Of a stretch of DNA of 64,000 bases, positions 43,392-54,214 are shown piece by piece. The notes under the pieces are model-generated. The model ran no database searches and was not told the DNA's origin. It saw nothing but the letters and a program-made list of their open reading frames with translations. Each line of letters opens with the position of its first letter. The first letter of the stretch is position 1. The DNA lies in NCBI GenBank assembly GCA_037953745.1, contig JBAKBP010006570.1:1-64000 (forward strand), in the 5' to 3' direction. The position numbers and the translations under genes are program-made. The stretch comes from Lithodes maja. Taxonomy: Eukaryota; Arthropoda; Malacostraca; Decapoda; Lithodidae.

Positions 43392-43572
43392 TAAAGCTTA
43401 TGCTACTATTACAATTATATTAATATCTCTATCTCTGTCACTGTCTATCAATCTGCACAGAATGTGACTACTAAATTTCAAAGAAAGAGACTGGAAATCA
43501 AGATGGCGCAAAGTAGCCTGACTCAAGAGTGGAAATATGTCTAAATATTTACTCTTACACCCTCAGCTAATG

Positions 43573-43822
43573 TCACAGTGGCCGAGCACACTAAGTCACC
43601 ATATTCTAGTCATTTGACTCGGGTAGTGCGGGTTCGATCCCTGCTACCTGCAAGTGAAGTTTCTGTCAAACACTTTCCGGGCTGTGGAGGTTAGGTGTGG
43701 ATGCGCCACCTCTGGGTTCCACCTGGTTCCCTGTCCACATCCTACCACTTCTGGGGGTATGTAGGCACCCTTGTGGCAGCCAAAGTCAAATCTGTTGACT
43801 ACTTAGGATAAGTTAGGTTAAG
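43573..43822 (+). mobile_element. tRNA-derived SINE-like unit
   Basis: GTGGCCGAGCACACTAAG (A-box-like, as in tRNA-Ser/Leu) is followed by GGTTCGATCCC (B box, 43,631-43,641), then a tRNA-unrelated body to about 43,800 and a GGTTA-rich end. The head resembles a class II tRNA with a long variable arm. No target duplication was identified. Confidence 0.55.
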
Positions 43823-44105
43823 GAATTGTGTATTTTCAGCCTCATTAGCTGCCGGCTAGAAATAAACCGATTATTAGGGGTTCGTCCCCTATGGGGAACC
43901 CCTATTGTAATCATTAAACCAGGAATTTCATCCAAATTCTTCTTACGCGCCGGTTTCGACGCAATAACTCCAGAACCGCTTTTTGGATCGGGATCAAACT
44001 TTCATAAGAGGTGCGTTTTTGTATTGGGCAACTTTTGATATGCTAAACATCCGGCATGGTGGCCAAACAGGTCCGTGGCAGCCGATTTCCCGAAAAACTT
44101 GACGC
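43823..44105. other. Short spacer
   Basis: Contains an inverted repeat AGGGGTTCGTCCCCT...GGGGAACCCCT near 43,876-43,907; otherwise nothing recognisable. Confidence 0.3.
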
Positions 44106-44109
44106 TTAA

Positions 44110-44728
44110 CCTAACAAGTGCGCATGGGGGTAATTGAAAACGTCCCCCTGTGCTGACGTATTTGAGGTGTTTCCGTCACTAAAATATTCATTGTACCATT
44201 AATAGCATTAATAATTATCCATATGCGCCTATTATGGGTTGATTATAAAGGTGTTAACCTGAAACAACAATAAAACGAGTGAAAACAGCGTTTGGATGGT
44301 CAAAATCGGAGATATAGCCCGCGAGTTGTATAATGTATGGGTGAGGCAAACTGCTTTCCCGCCAATTTCCCCCAAGGCCACTGAGACACAGTCGATCGAT
44401 ACTCTCTCTCTCTCTCTTGCACTCGCTTGCCATCAGTGATGACAACACCCTGCTTGCAACTCGCTAATGTTAGCACGAAAATATACCTCAGAATAAGGGA
44501 ATAATAGGGAAAATAGGTGATAACTGAAGGAGAGGAGGAAAGTGGGGAAGGAGGGGAGGTAGAGGACTGAGATTTTGCATGGCCCAGGGGCCAAAAAAAA
44601 TAAAAAAATAAAAATATTTTTTTTTTTTTTTTTCGATGTCAAAAGTTGATTTTTTATTTTACTTACTCTCAAGAGTCTTCCCGCAGTCCGCCGGGGGAAC
44701 TCTTAAGAGTCTCCCCGCAGCTCCCGGG
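44110..44728. mobile_element. TTAA-flanked MITE, copy B
   Basis: TTAA at 44,106-44,109 and 44,729-44,732. Inverse orientation to copy A; its end reads CTCCCGGG before TTAA and it includes the AACTCTTAAGAGT palindrome. The short frame 44,254-44,448 has a counterpart in copy C (48,456-48,650), but only because the DNA is alike. Confidence 0.85.
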
Positions 44729-44732
44729 TTAA

Positions 44733-46475
44733 ATACCGTCTCTCCCACTCACAGGAAACGACTGGGCTTTGGCATACGCACTCCCCTACTAATGCTCCGC
44801 AAATTTTATAGAGAAGGTTTTGCTTTTGCACGTGGGTTTTTTTCCGGCAATCTTGAAAAAACCTCTAATTCCACTTAAAATTCCACATCTTGAAAACTAC
44901 GCCGATGATCAGAGCCATGCTTGCGTAGTTGGGTGAGGCTCGCGATTCCGAACGTTTTGATACCAAACAAATATAAATGGGTGGAATAGTTTGGCCGCAG
45001 CATTGAAAACTGTCTATTCTTAAATTACTTTAAAACCGAATTCGCTACCCACACAAAGTTTACCGTCTACAGTCTATAGGCTTCCACGCATCCCCCAGTT
45101 TTGCTTAATAACATAATCTCTTTATTATTCAGTCCAATCTTTTGTTTTTTTATTTAACTCTCTCAAAACCGTTCGTCCCTACGAATTCCAGCAATTATTT
45201 AGCCAACCTACCTATACATACCTACCCTACCAAATAATAATGATAAATTCAAATCTATTTTTTGGTGAATGACAGAGTATTGGCTAAGGTTTTTAACAAT
45301 TCCTCCCTTTGCCAAATGCTTAGTTTAATAACAATGATATGGACCTTTAAAGTTTTGGCAATTGCCCGTGTGACTCGTATTTTAACCCTCCTAAAGTGTT
45401 ACCATGAAATACCGCTAGATCCTTTCTCAAAAGTCGCTAGCATGTTGCTACATAGCCAAACAATGTTAGGATAATGCTGCAATTTCTAAAGAGTTTTGGT
45501 TTGTTTGTTTTGCAAATTTTACAATGTAGTATGACTAGAATGTCTGCAATTTTCAAATTATCCCTAGTAAATGTCTCTAGATATAAAAGAAATGGCTGCT
45601 AGATTGAAGTAAATAGCTCTACATTTAGCGGTAATATGTAGCTTTACAACTGGCACCACTGCAACCAACACTTCCCTCCCACCCTCCCAGTATGTCTCCA
45701 CAAAATACCGCTAGATCCTTTCTCAAAAGTCGCTAGCATGTTGCTACATAGTCAAACAATGTTAGAATAATACTGCAATTTCTAAAGAGTTTTGGTTTGT
45801 TTGTTTTGCAAATTTTACAATGTAATATGACTAGAATGTCTGACATTTTAAAATTATCCCTAGTAAATCTCTCTAGATATGAAAAAATGGCTGCTAAATT
45901 AAGTAAATAGCTCTACATCTAGCGGTAATATCTAGCTATACAACTGGCAACACTGCCTAGCCCTTCCTTCCTATCTTCTTCCTCCCTCATATGTATCAAC
46001 AACCACTCTAGTGAACTTTCGGTATTTAGTTTATTCAGCTTAATACTATTTATCCACATAAGATAGAAACCTATCACGATTGTTGTCTAATAATGCTATT
46101 ACATATTATTTGAACATGATGTCGAATTTAGCAGTTGTGTTTACCTTGAACAGTAATTGACAGTCTGTGACAGAACCGAAAGCTTCTCTTGCCGTGTAGT
46201 ACTCAAAGAAAGCGGGGGTACTTAAGCCAAGTCAGAGATGCAGAGGTAACTTTCACAATGCATTATAACCCTAGACAGACACCAATATACCACTAAATCA
46301 GACAAATATCACTACAAAAAAGATAGGACAATATTATATTAATGTCCTAGATATTTGAAATTATGCAAATGAGTAAAATCCATTATGATATAATGATAAT
46401 GGGATTGATTAGTATCTGGCAACAGTGTTGCACAAAATTTTCTGAACGTATGCGAACTTCGGAGTATTTATCCCA
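44733..46475. other. AT-rich non-coding stretch
   Basis: No gene recognised apart from the direct duplication at 45,406-45,960. The reading frame 45,262-45,474 lies partly in that repeat and looks like a chance opening. Confidence 0.4.
45406..45960. repeat. Tandem duplication of about 296 bp
   Basis: AAATACCGCTAGATCCTTTC occurs at about 45,406 and 45,702, and the following ~255 bases are closely matched (TGCTACATAG, AAATGGCTGCTA, TAGCGGTAATAT). The second unit has several small deletions. Confidence 0.8.
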
Positions 46476-46479
46476 TTAA

Positions 46480-47118
46480 CCCGGCAAGCGCGATAGGCCT
46501 CACGGAAGGCTTCCTATAGGGAACGCGATAGGCCTCACGGAAGCAGGACCATAAAAAAAGCTTTCCAAAAAAAAAAAGGGCCTATCAAAAAAAAAAAATT
46601 TGTCTCTAGGTGAGATAATTCCCCTCCAGTACTCATCCATGTAAATCTCACCCACCCCCCTCCCCTCCTTCCCCACCTTATTCCCCCTCCCTCCCCTCCT
46701 CAATTATCACCTATTTTCCCTCTTATTATCATCATTTATCGGTTATTTTTCTCTCCCGCGATAATGTAGCACAAGTGGGTTGCAGAAAAGATCGATATGT
46801 ACCACACACACACCAGCCCAGACCGCCCCGCCGCCCTCAGTTACCTCACAGACAGCGAGAGAGGAGGGTTGACTGCAGCTCTCTCTCGCCTGACATTACG
46901 ACCGGGTGGCCAATATCTTCGGTTTTCACCACCCAAATGCTTTTCCCACTTATTTTAGCACTCTTGAAGGTTCATATATACATCATATATGTAAAATAAA
47001 AGCATACCGAAAACAAATAATGGTCTATATTGTAAATATAACGAATTCTGTCAGAATCCAAGGCTAGAAATACACAAATAACTACCCTAGCTCCTAGGGC
47101 TATTTAGCGCTTAACAGG
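46480..47118. mobile_element. TTAA-flanked MITE, copy D (diverged)
   Basis: TTAA at 46,476-46,479 and 47,119-47,122. It starts CCCGGCAAGCGCG and ends AACAGG. The interior shares TATCACCTATTTTCCCT and the poly(T/A)-(GA)n layout of copies A-C, in the orientation of copy A, but with many changes. A direct repeat GCGATAGGCCTCACGGAAG lies near the start. Confidence 0.65.
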
Positions 47119-47153
47119 TTAATATACACATCTATCACTATTTAAATGTAATA

Positions 47154-48015
47154 CAGTCGACGCTCGATTTAACGGACCCCGATACAACGGATTTCGGATT
47201 TAACGGACAAAGTCCGTAGCCGGACAATGGACCCAGCAACGGACAAAGTCCGTTGCTCGAAAAAAAGTTGGAGCAAAGTCCGTTGCTCTATCTATTTATC
47301 TCTCTAATGCACTACCTAAATCCCTTATACATTAACATAACTATGTCTTATTTGGACTTTTTGTAATCTTTGAATCATTTCTAATGTGATGGAATTGAAA
47401 AATATAATATCCTTCCAGCACATAGATAAATAATAAATAAGATAGTCAACAAAATATTTCAACTCTCCCCTCCGTGCGAGCAGAGATGGTAGATTTACGT
47501 TTGATAGATTTTTTGTTTTGTTTTTTTCCCTCGATATACACTCTCTTTCTATCTATCTATCTCTCTAATGCACTACCTAAATCCCTTATACATTAACATA
47601 ACTATGTCTTATTTGGACTTTTTGTAATCTTTGAATCATTTCTAATGTGATGGAATTGAAAAATATAATATCCTTCCAGCACATAGATAAATAATAAAGA
47701 AGATAGTCAAAGAAATGATTCACAGATTATATAGAGACCAAATAACATACACTTTTAAGTAAAAAACAGAAAAGAAAAAGTAAGAAAAACACTTTGGTTT
47801 TGTCTTTTTGTATGAAAGAACATTTTTAATAACTGTATTTGTATGTGCAATATGTAAGGAAAGACTTAAAAACACCCGGAAAGTTAAAAATCTTCATTTT
47901 CGAAGCATATTAGGGGAAAATTGGCGATTTTCGAGAGCGATTTTCCAGCAACGGTCATTTCCCAGCAACGGACTGGGTCTCCCCCCCAGTAGTCCGTTAA
48001 ATCGAGCGTCGACTG
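47154..48015. mobile_element. Tigger/pogo-like non-autonomous element
   Basis: Perfect 24-bp inverted repeats start CAGTCGACGCTCGATTTAAC at 47,154 and end with the complement at 48,015, each bordered by TA. CAG-starting termini and TA duplication suit the pogo/Tigger group of Tc1-mariner. A ~165-bp segment is directly repeated inside (about 47,287-47,452 and 47,548-47,711). No transposase remains. Confidence 0.8.
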
Positions 48016-48312
48016 TACTGTACAACCATACACAGTGCTATTACATATTATTTGAACATAATATAGGATGCTCTTTCCTTTAAACCATTTTCTATATATA
48101 TTCACGAAAAATATAGGCCTAGCCTAGGCAGCGCTACCGGTAGGTACAAATTTATCAGTTCGAATTTTGATTGAGAGTGGGATTAGGCCTAGGCCTAGCC
48201 TAGGGCTTAACATGGGATACTGTCTGGGGTTTGGGAATAGACTGAGGCTGCTTTAGGCCTAATTAGGTAAAATTAGTCAAATCGAGACAATTGCATAGCC
48301 TAGGCCTATTAA

Positions 48313-48939
48313 CCTCTGAAGTGCGCACGGGGGTAAATGAAAACCTCCCCCTGTGCTGACGTATTTGAGGTTTTTCGTCACTAAAATATTCATTGTACCA
48401 TTAATAGCATTAATAATTATCCATATGCGCCTATTATGGGTTGATTATAAAGGTATTAACCTGAAACAACAATAAAACGAGTGAAAACAGCGTTTGGATG
48501 GTCAAAATCGGAGATATAGCCCGCGAGTTGTATAATGTATGGGTGAGGCAAGCTACCTTCCTGCCCATTTTCCCCAAGGCCACTGCGACACAGTCGATCG
48601 ATACTCTCTCTCTCTCTCTTGCACTCGATTGCTATCAGTGATGACAACACCCTGCTTGCAACTCGCTAATGTTAGCACGAAAATATACCTCAGAATAAGG
48701 GAATAATAGGGAAAATAGGTGATAACTGAGGAATAGGAGGAAAGTGGGGAAGGAGGGGAGGTAGAGGACTGAGATTTTGCATGGCCCAGGGGCCAAAAAA
48801 AAAAAAAAAAAAAAAAAATAAAAATAAAAAAAAAAATTTTTTTTCGATGTAAAAAGTTGATTTTTAGTTTTACTTACTCAGGAGAGTCTTCCCGCAGTCC
48901 GCCGGGGGAACTCTTAAGAGTCTTTCCGCATCTCCCGGG
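48313..48939. mobile_element. TTAA-flanked MITE, copy C
   Basis: TTAA at 48,309-48,312 and 48,940-48,943. It starts CCTCTGAAGTGCGCACGG and ends CTCCCGGG. Nearly identical to copy B and in the same orientation, with a longer A/T tract near 48,796-48,843. Confidence 0.88.
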
Positions 48940-49073
48940 TTAAGCAAATATTTTACCAATCTACAATAGGCCTAGTCTATTCGCTGTAAGTAGGCATGAA
49001 ATCATGACCTAGGCTATAACCTCTGTAACTAAAAAACAACTAGGCCTAGAGTGATCAAGCTAATATGTGACTC

Positions 49074-49404
49074 CAGGGTGTCAATCCACAAAATATGAAT
49101 TGTGTTATCATTATGGTTTATTATTTTGTTATCATAATAGCGCGGCGAAGGCGCGAGCTCTAGGGGGGTCCGGGGGCATACCCCCAGATTTTTTTTTTGA
49201 GAATTTAGGTGTCTAAAACAGTATTTCCTGCAATAAAAAAAAACAATCAAGATGGAAAATATGGAGACCAAAATTGTGTCAATTTAGCCTAGCCTACCTT
49301 TTTTTTTGTTTGGGGGGGGGGGGGGGGGGAGGGAGTTTCTGTTATCATTATACAAAAAGTTCATTGCGTTATCACTCAAAAAAACAGCGTCGTTTGACAC
49401 CCTG
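49074..49404. mobile_element. hAT-like MITE
   Basis: Ends CAGGGTGTCAA and TTGACACCCTG are inverted, followed inward by TTATCATTAT-type inverted matches. AATATGTG and AATATGTC lie outside, though the left one is separated by a few bases. It contains a long G tract (about 49,312-49,330) and GGGGGGTCCGGGGGCATACC. Non-coding. Confidence 0.55.
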
Positions 49405-49429
49405 AATATGTCGACCATTTGGGGAAGAG

Positions 49430-50010
49430 TCAGTCAAGGAATAGCCTAGATGTGGAAATTTGCAGCCAATTTGCTCTAGCCCTATTTGATATACAGAGGT
49501 TAGAGGTCATTGTTGAGGCCCCCCCCCCCCCTCATGACATATTGTCATCATCTTATAGCCTATATTGCCAGCAGGGGGCAAATAACCGAAAAAAATCGCC
49601 GTCAAAATAGACGCGAACTTAACCACGGCGATCGACACATGTAAACATGGCGGTGGAGCGGCGACGAAAGCTTGCCATCATGTTCCCGTCCATTTTGAAT
49701 GCCGTTGGATACAATAATATGTTGAGGGGGGCAAATAGGCCAAACTGCGGCGATCGACCATGTAAACATGACGGCGGCGGCGGCGGTGGACGCTTGCGAT
49801 CATGTTCCCGTCTATTTTGACTGCCATTGGATACAATAATATGTTGAGGGAAGGGCTTTGCGGCAATTTTTTTGGTTGTTTGCCCCCTACTGGCAATATA
49901 TATGATGATAACATGTCATGGGGGGGTGAGGGGGGCTTTCAACATATTATTGTATCGAATGGCATTCAAAATAGACAGGAACATTATCCCAAGCGTCCAA
50001 CGCTGACACC
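49430..50010. repeat. Repeated modules, one inverted (GTTGGATACAATAATATGTTGAGG)
   Basis: The phrase GGATACAATAATATGTTGAG next to CATGTTCCCGTCTATTTTGA occurs at about 49,680-49,730 and 49,802-49,850, and inverted at about 49,938-49,985. A neighbouring block (CAAGGAATAGCCTAGATGTG, then CCAGCAGGGGGCAAATA) recurs at 54,007-54,245 and in part at 53,580-53,690. These look like fragments of one repeat family. Confidence 0.6.
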
Positions 50011-50465
50011 GCCGCGGCTGCTGAAGAACAAGGAAATTAGCAATAGGTTTCATTGTGAACTGGAGGGAAATTAATAGAAATAAGGAATCTAGGCCTAGCG
50101 ATGTAAATAGTCAATGGAATTTCTTTAATAATGACAATTAAATGTATAGGTATAAAGTAAAAACAATATATTTTACATAATTTATTGCATATCTTACATA
50201 TTTAAACAAATATATATTAAAAATAGTTTAACCACACCACTGAGTTCCCACAAAATACTCTAATAGGGCTGGCCTGAAGAATTAGATCAAGATGGACAAC
50301 CAATCAACACATGATAGGTAGGGAAGAGCAGGTTAACAACGGCGATCGACAAATGTAAACATGACGACCATACACTCAGAAACTACATCCATCCCCATTA
50401 GCCTAACCTAACAACCTTACCTAACCTATCCTAGTATTATGGGTGGAGGCTGCCGCCCCCTAGAC

Positions 50466-50690
50466 CCAGTACGTTGGATACAAAACTAACCCTCACGTAA
50501 CACCTAGTATATGTCCCTAGTACCCAGTACGTGGGATACCAAGCTAACCCTCACGTAACACCTAGTATACAGTATGTCCCTAGTACCTAGTATTTGGGAT
50601 ACAATACTAACCCTTACATAACACCTAGTATATGTCCCTAGTACCCAGTACGTGGGATACAAAACTAACCTTCACCTAGCATATGTCCCT
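50466..50690. repeat. 59-bp minisatellite, about four units
   Basis: Units contain CCCAGTACGTGGGATAC and CACCTAGTATATGTCCCTAG. One unit has a CAGTAT insertion. It directly adjoins a LINE remnant starting near 50,690. Confidence 0.8.
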
Positions 50691-50805
50691 CACTCAGTAC
50701 ACCTTTCACCCTCACTACCGTTCGTGAGTCTTCATACATCTTCATTATCACACACACCAGCCACTCCTCTACACCAAATTTTCTCCTAGCCTACTGCACA
50801 ACTTC

Positions 50806-51450
50806 TTACTTTCAGTAGAGACGTGATTTTCCGGGCCCGTCGCAAGACCACCGTCTCAACCGAGCCATCGCAAGATCATCACAGGACAGGAAAAACAACA
50901 CAGGCTTGCTCCATTGCAGCTCCAAGCCAGCACACATCTTACAAATATATAGGCTAGGCTATACAACTTCCATTTCATCAGAATAACATTCACCGCCAAT
51001 TTAATTATCATAAGGATTATATAAATGCAATTCTGATATGAAAAAACAATCTGTAAATAGCATAGCCTAGGCCTAGTCAAAGCTGGGGTTTGTTGTTGTT
51101 TTGTGGACAAAATTTAACCAAGCGTACTGTCCCACATTAATTTATTATCAACAATTGGATATACGTTACTGTGGGCTCTTATTACTCTACTTCCTAATAA
51201 TAGGCAAGTAAATTATAACAATGTTTGGATAAACAAATATACAGAAATAAATTAGAATGGAGAAACAGTAAGTTGAGTGAGATGTTTCAGCTTGCCGTCA
51301 ACCCAGCTCCGGAGCTCTCTTGCCGTCGCAAGAGAATATTGGTGTCTCGCTTGCTAAAGGTGGGCTTGCGACGGGACCAGAAAAACAGTTTTTCGGGTAG
51401 ATCTTGCGACGGTGGTCTTGAGACGGGACCGGAAAAACACCTCTTAGATA
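50806..51450. mobile_element. MITE with about 45-bp imperfect inverted repeats
   Basis: Left end TTTTCCGGGCCCGTCGCAAG then ACCACCGTCTCAA; right end, read inward, TTTTCCGGTCCCGTCTCAAG then ACCACCGTCGCAA. The LINE remnant is interrupted here and resumes at ATCTTTCCTGCAGCTGCC. The exact target duplication is unclear (TA/TTA). Confidence 0.65.
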
Positions 51451-51682
51451 TCTTTCCTGCAGCTGCCTGACTATGAAGTTATCATACCTTCAAAGACTCT
51501 CTCACACTCACAGACCTTCATGACTTGGCCAAGCATTTTCAGGCCTCTTATAGCAGTTGCAAGGGGAGCCTAACTCTGAAATCACTAGATAGTGCCTCCA
51601 GAACCATAAAAAAGAGGAGAGGGCTTAATTAACACACTTCCCTGTTGGACTCCGACGCGAACTGAAAACTCATCACTCAGTA

Positions 51683-51830
51683 CCCTCACGTAACATCTAG
51701 TATATGTCCCTAGTACCCAGTACTTTGGATACAAAACTAACCTCCACCTAACACCTAGTATATGTCCCTAGTAACCAGTACATGGGATATAAAGCTAACC
51801 CTTACCAAATATCTAGTACCGTACTGTATA
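51683..51830. repeat. 59-bp minisatellite, second array
   Basis: Two to three units of the same repeat as at 50,466-50,690, again directly following the LINE phrase ACTCATCACTCAGTA. Confidence 0.75.
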
Positions 51831-52960
51831 TGTCAATCCAAGGTCCTCCTGCTAACGAAGAAGTTCCTGAGGTTGGCGGGGCGTCTCCGTCAACTGCAGG
51901 GCATGGGTGCCCTCCCCTGAAATCTACGATGTCCCTGTCCTCCCTGTGAAACCTCTCCACCCTGGGGTCCTTTCCGGATAGGGTGACATAAGCTTCACAG
52001 CTTCACTACCCTATATCCTCAACAAGAAGTACTGTATATGTCCCTCACTCAGCTGTACACCTTTCACCCTCACTACCGTTCGTGAGTCCTTGTACATCTT
52101 CATTATCACATGCACCAGCCACTCCTCAACGCCTAGTTTTCTCCTAGCCTACTGCACAACTTCTCTGGCCACCTTATCAAAGGCCTTCTCCCGGTCTGCA
52201 AACACAACATCAGATCCCTATCTTTTAAGTACATACAGTACATACAGTATCTTTCCCTTATCATACCTTCTAAGACTCTCACAGACCTTCATGACTTAGT
52301 CAAGCATTTTCAGGACCCTTATAGCAGTTCCCAGGGGAGCCCAACTCTGAAATCACCAGATAGTGCCTCCAGAACCATAAAAAAAAAAGAGGAAAGGGCT
52401 TCATTAACACAGAGCCCTGGTGGACTCCGACACGAACTGAAAACTCATCACTCAGTACCGGTACATCTTTCACCCTCACTGCCGTTTGTGAGTCCTCATA
52501 CATCTTCATTATCACACAAATACCTTCATGACTTGGATTGTGCCGTATCCTAGCATGAAACCAAACTGCATATCGTCAATATCATACCTTCAAAGACTTT
52601 CTCACAGACCTTCATGACTTGATCAAGTATTTTCAGGCCCCTATAATTTTCCCTATCCAATGAGTCCCCTTTGCTCGTATACAGTATATAATATACTTTT
52701 GTGCCATTCATCAGAGATTACTTCCTCTCTGATGATGAAGTTAATTAGCTCATTGAACACACCTACTCCTTTCTCACCTGAGGCCTTAATCATCTCGGCT
52801 AGAATGCCAGAGCATCCTGCAGCTTTTCTGTCCTTCATTAAGTTATTGCACTGCTTACAAAAGCTGGCACAATCACAGGGAGGGGGGAGTATTGGCTTTT
52901 CGTTGCTATTTCATTCAAATTCCATGTTGAATAATCTTTCGTAGTGTATCACAAACTTAT

Positions 52961-54214
52961 TTTACAATGGAAAATAATGCATGAGGAGGGCTGGGTAGGC
53001 CTATTAGTATTTTGTGAAATAACTTAAATTAGGTTAGGCTATAGTATACTTCATTAGGTTATTAGGCCTATGAGAAACCAGGCCTAGGCCTAGCTTAATT
53101 TTATTTCACTGCTCAACATATGTTTTTTTTTTTTTGCTTTTGAGCTCTGCATAGGGCTATATTCAGGTAGGCTTGGGTTTCAGTAAAATTGCATTAGGCT
53201 ATGCTACATATTTTTACTTCTATTGGAAAGCACAGGCCTACACAATAGTACACATGTTAAAGAATTTAACCTAGCCTACCACAATTTAGCCTAGACTGAA
53301 AGAACAAATAAAAATAGGCTAGGCTAATTGCAGCTAAATAATTTAGCCTAGCCTCACCAATTTAGCCTAGACTGAAAAAACAAAACAAAAATAGGCTAAT
53401 TGCAGTTTTGGTAAGAGTTGTAGTTGTGGGCAAACCAAAAGCTTTGTTTATATAGCCTAGTCGCACGCTCGCAGATAGGCCTACATTCGCTTCTAATTTA
53501 ACTGCTGGGGTAAACTTGGTAAAGCCACCCTCAATCCGCCGGCCGGTAACAAAACAATTTACCCAACGCCTGGCCGTGAGATACAATAATGGGTTGAAGG
53601 GGCTTTATCCCCCTATGACTTATTGTCATCATCATCTATATCACCAGCAGGCGCAAATAACCACAGTCAAATTAGACGCGAATGTAACTGCGAGCGTGCG
53701 ACTACGTAAATAAAGGGGACGATAGACCCGCTAACACAACTCTTAACGCATTTTTTCCTAATGTATTAGATTTTTTTATATTTATGACCTCAACAGTTGA
53801 AAGATGACAATTTTATGGTTTATTTTAGGCTATACAAAAACATTTGCTTTGTAACTTAGATACTCATATTTATGCTTATAATTGCAGTACGAGTGGGTTT
53901 TTTCTTTTTATATGTAGGCCTAGGCTAAACAAATGTTAGTTTTTGTTTTATAGGCTAAACTAGGCTGAATTTATGCTAATAAATATTAATTGGAGGGAGC
54001 AAATCTGTCAAGGAATAGCCTAGATGTGGAAATTTACAGCCAATTTGCTCTAGCCCTTTTTGAGATACAGAGGTTAGAGATCGTTGGATACAATAATATG
54101 TTGAGGGGGTCAATCGCCCCCAATGACATATTGTCATCATCATATATATTGCCAGCAGGGGGCAAATAGCCTAGGCCTAGCCTAACTACAACAAAAATCG
54201 CCGTCAAAATAGAC
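52961..54214. other. Non-coding stretch rich in TAGGCCTA-type palindromes
   Basis: No gene seen. Repeated GCCTAGGC, TAGGCCTA and TAGCCTAG motifs between 53,000 and 53,480, and fragments of the module family at 53,560-53,700 and 54,000-54,214. Confidence 0.45.

Larger units (their letters stand above)
50690..52960 (-). pseudogene. Degenerate copies of the second LINE (RT region), partly duplicated
   Basis: Segments at 50,690-50,805, 51,448-51,682, 52,030-52,255, 52,264-52,510 and 52,560-52,950 match the RT frame at 10,560-12,888. Protein traces include MIMKMYEDSQTAVRVKD with SDEFSVRVGVHQGSVL (52,515-52,300) and CSGILAEMIKASGEKGVG (52,838-52,653). The stretch around 51,492-51,683 is repeated at 52,264-52,455, a spacing of about 770 bp. 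Stops and shifts are frequent. Confidence 0.75.

Noticed and set aside
44254..44448. 64-codon frame conserved in two places (also 48,456-48,650)
   Set aside because: Lies inside TTAA MITE copies B and C and is shared because the DNA is shared.
49678..50074. Overlapping frames on both strands near the repeated modules
   Set aside because: Fall inside the inverted repeat modules; composition and mirror symmetry explain them.
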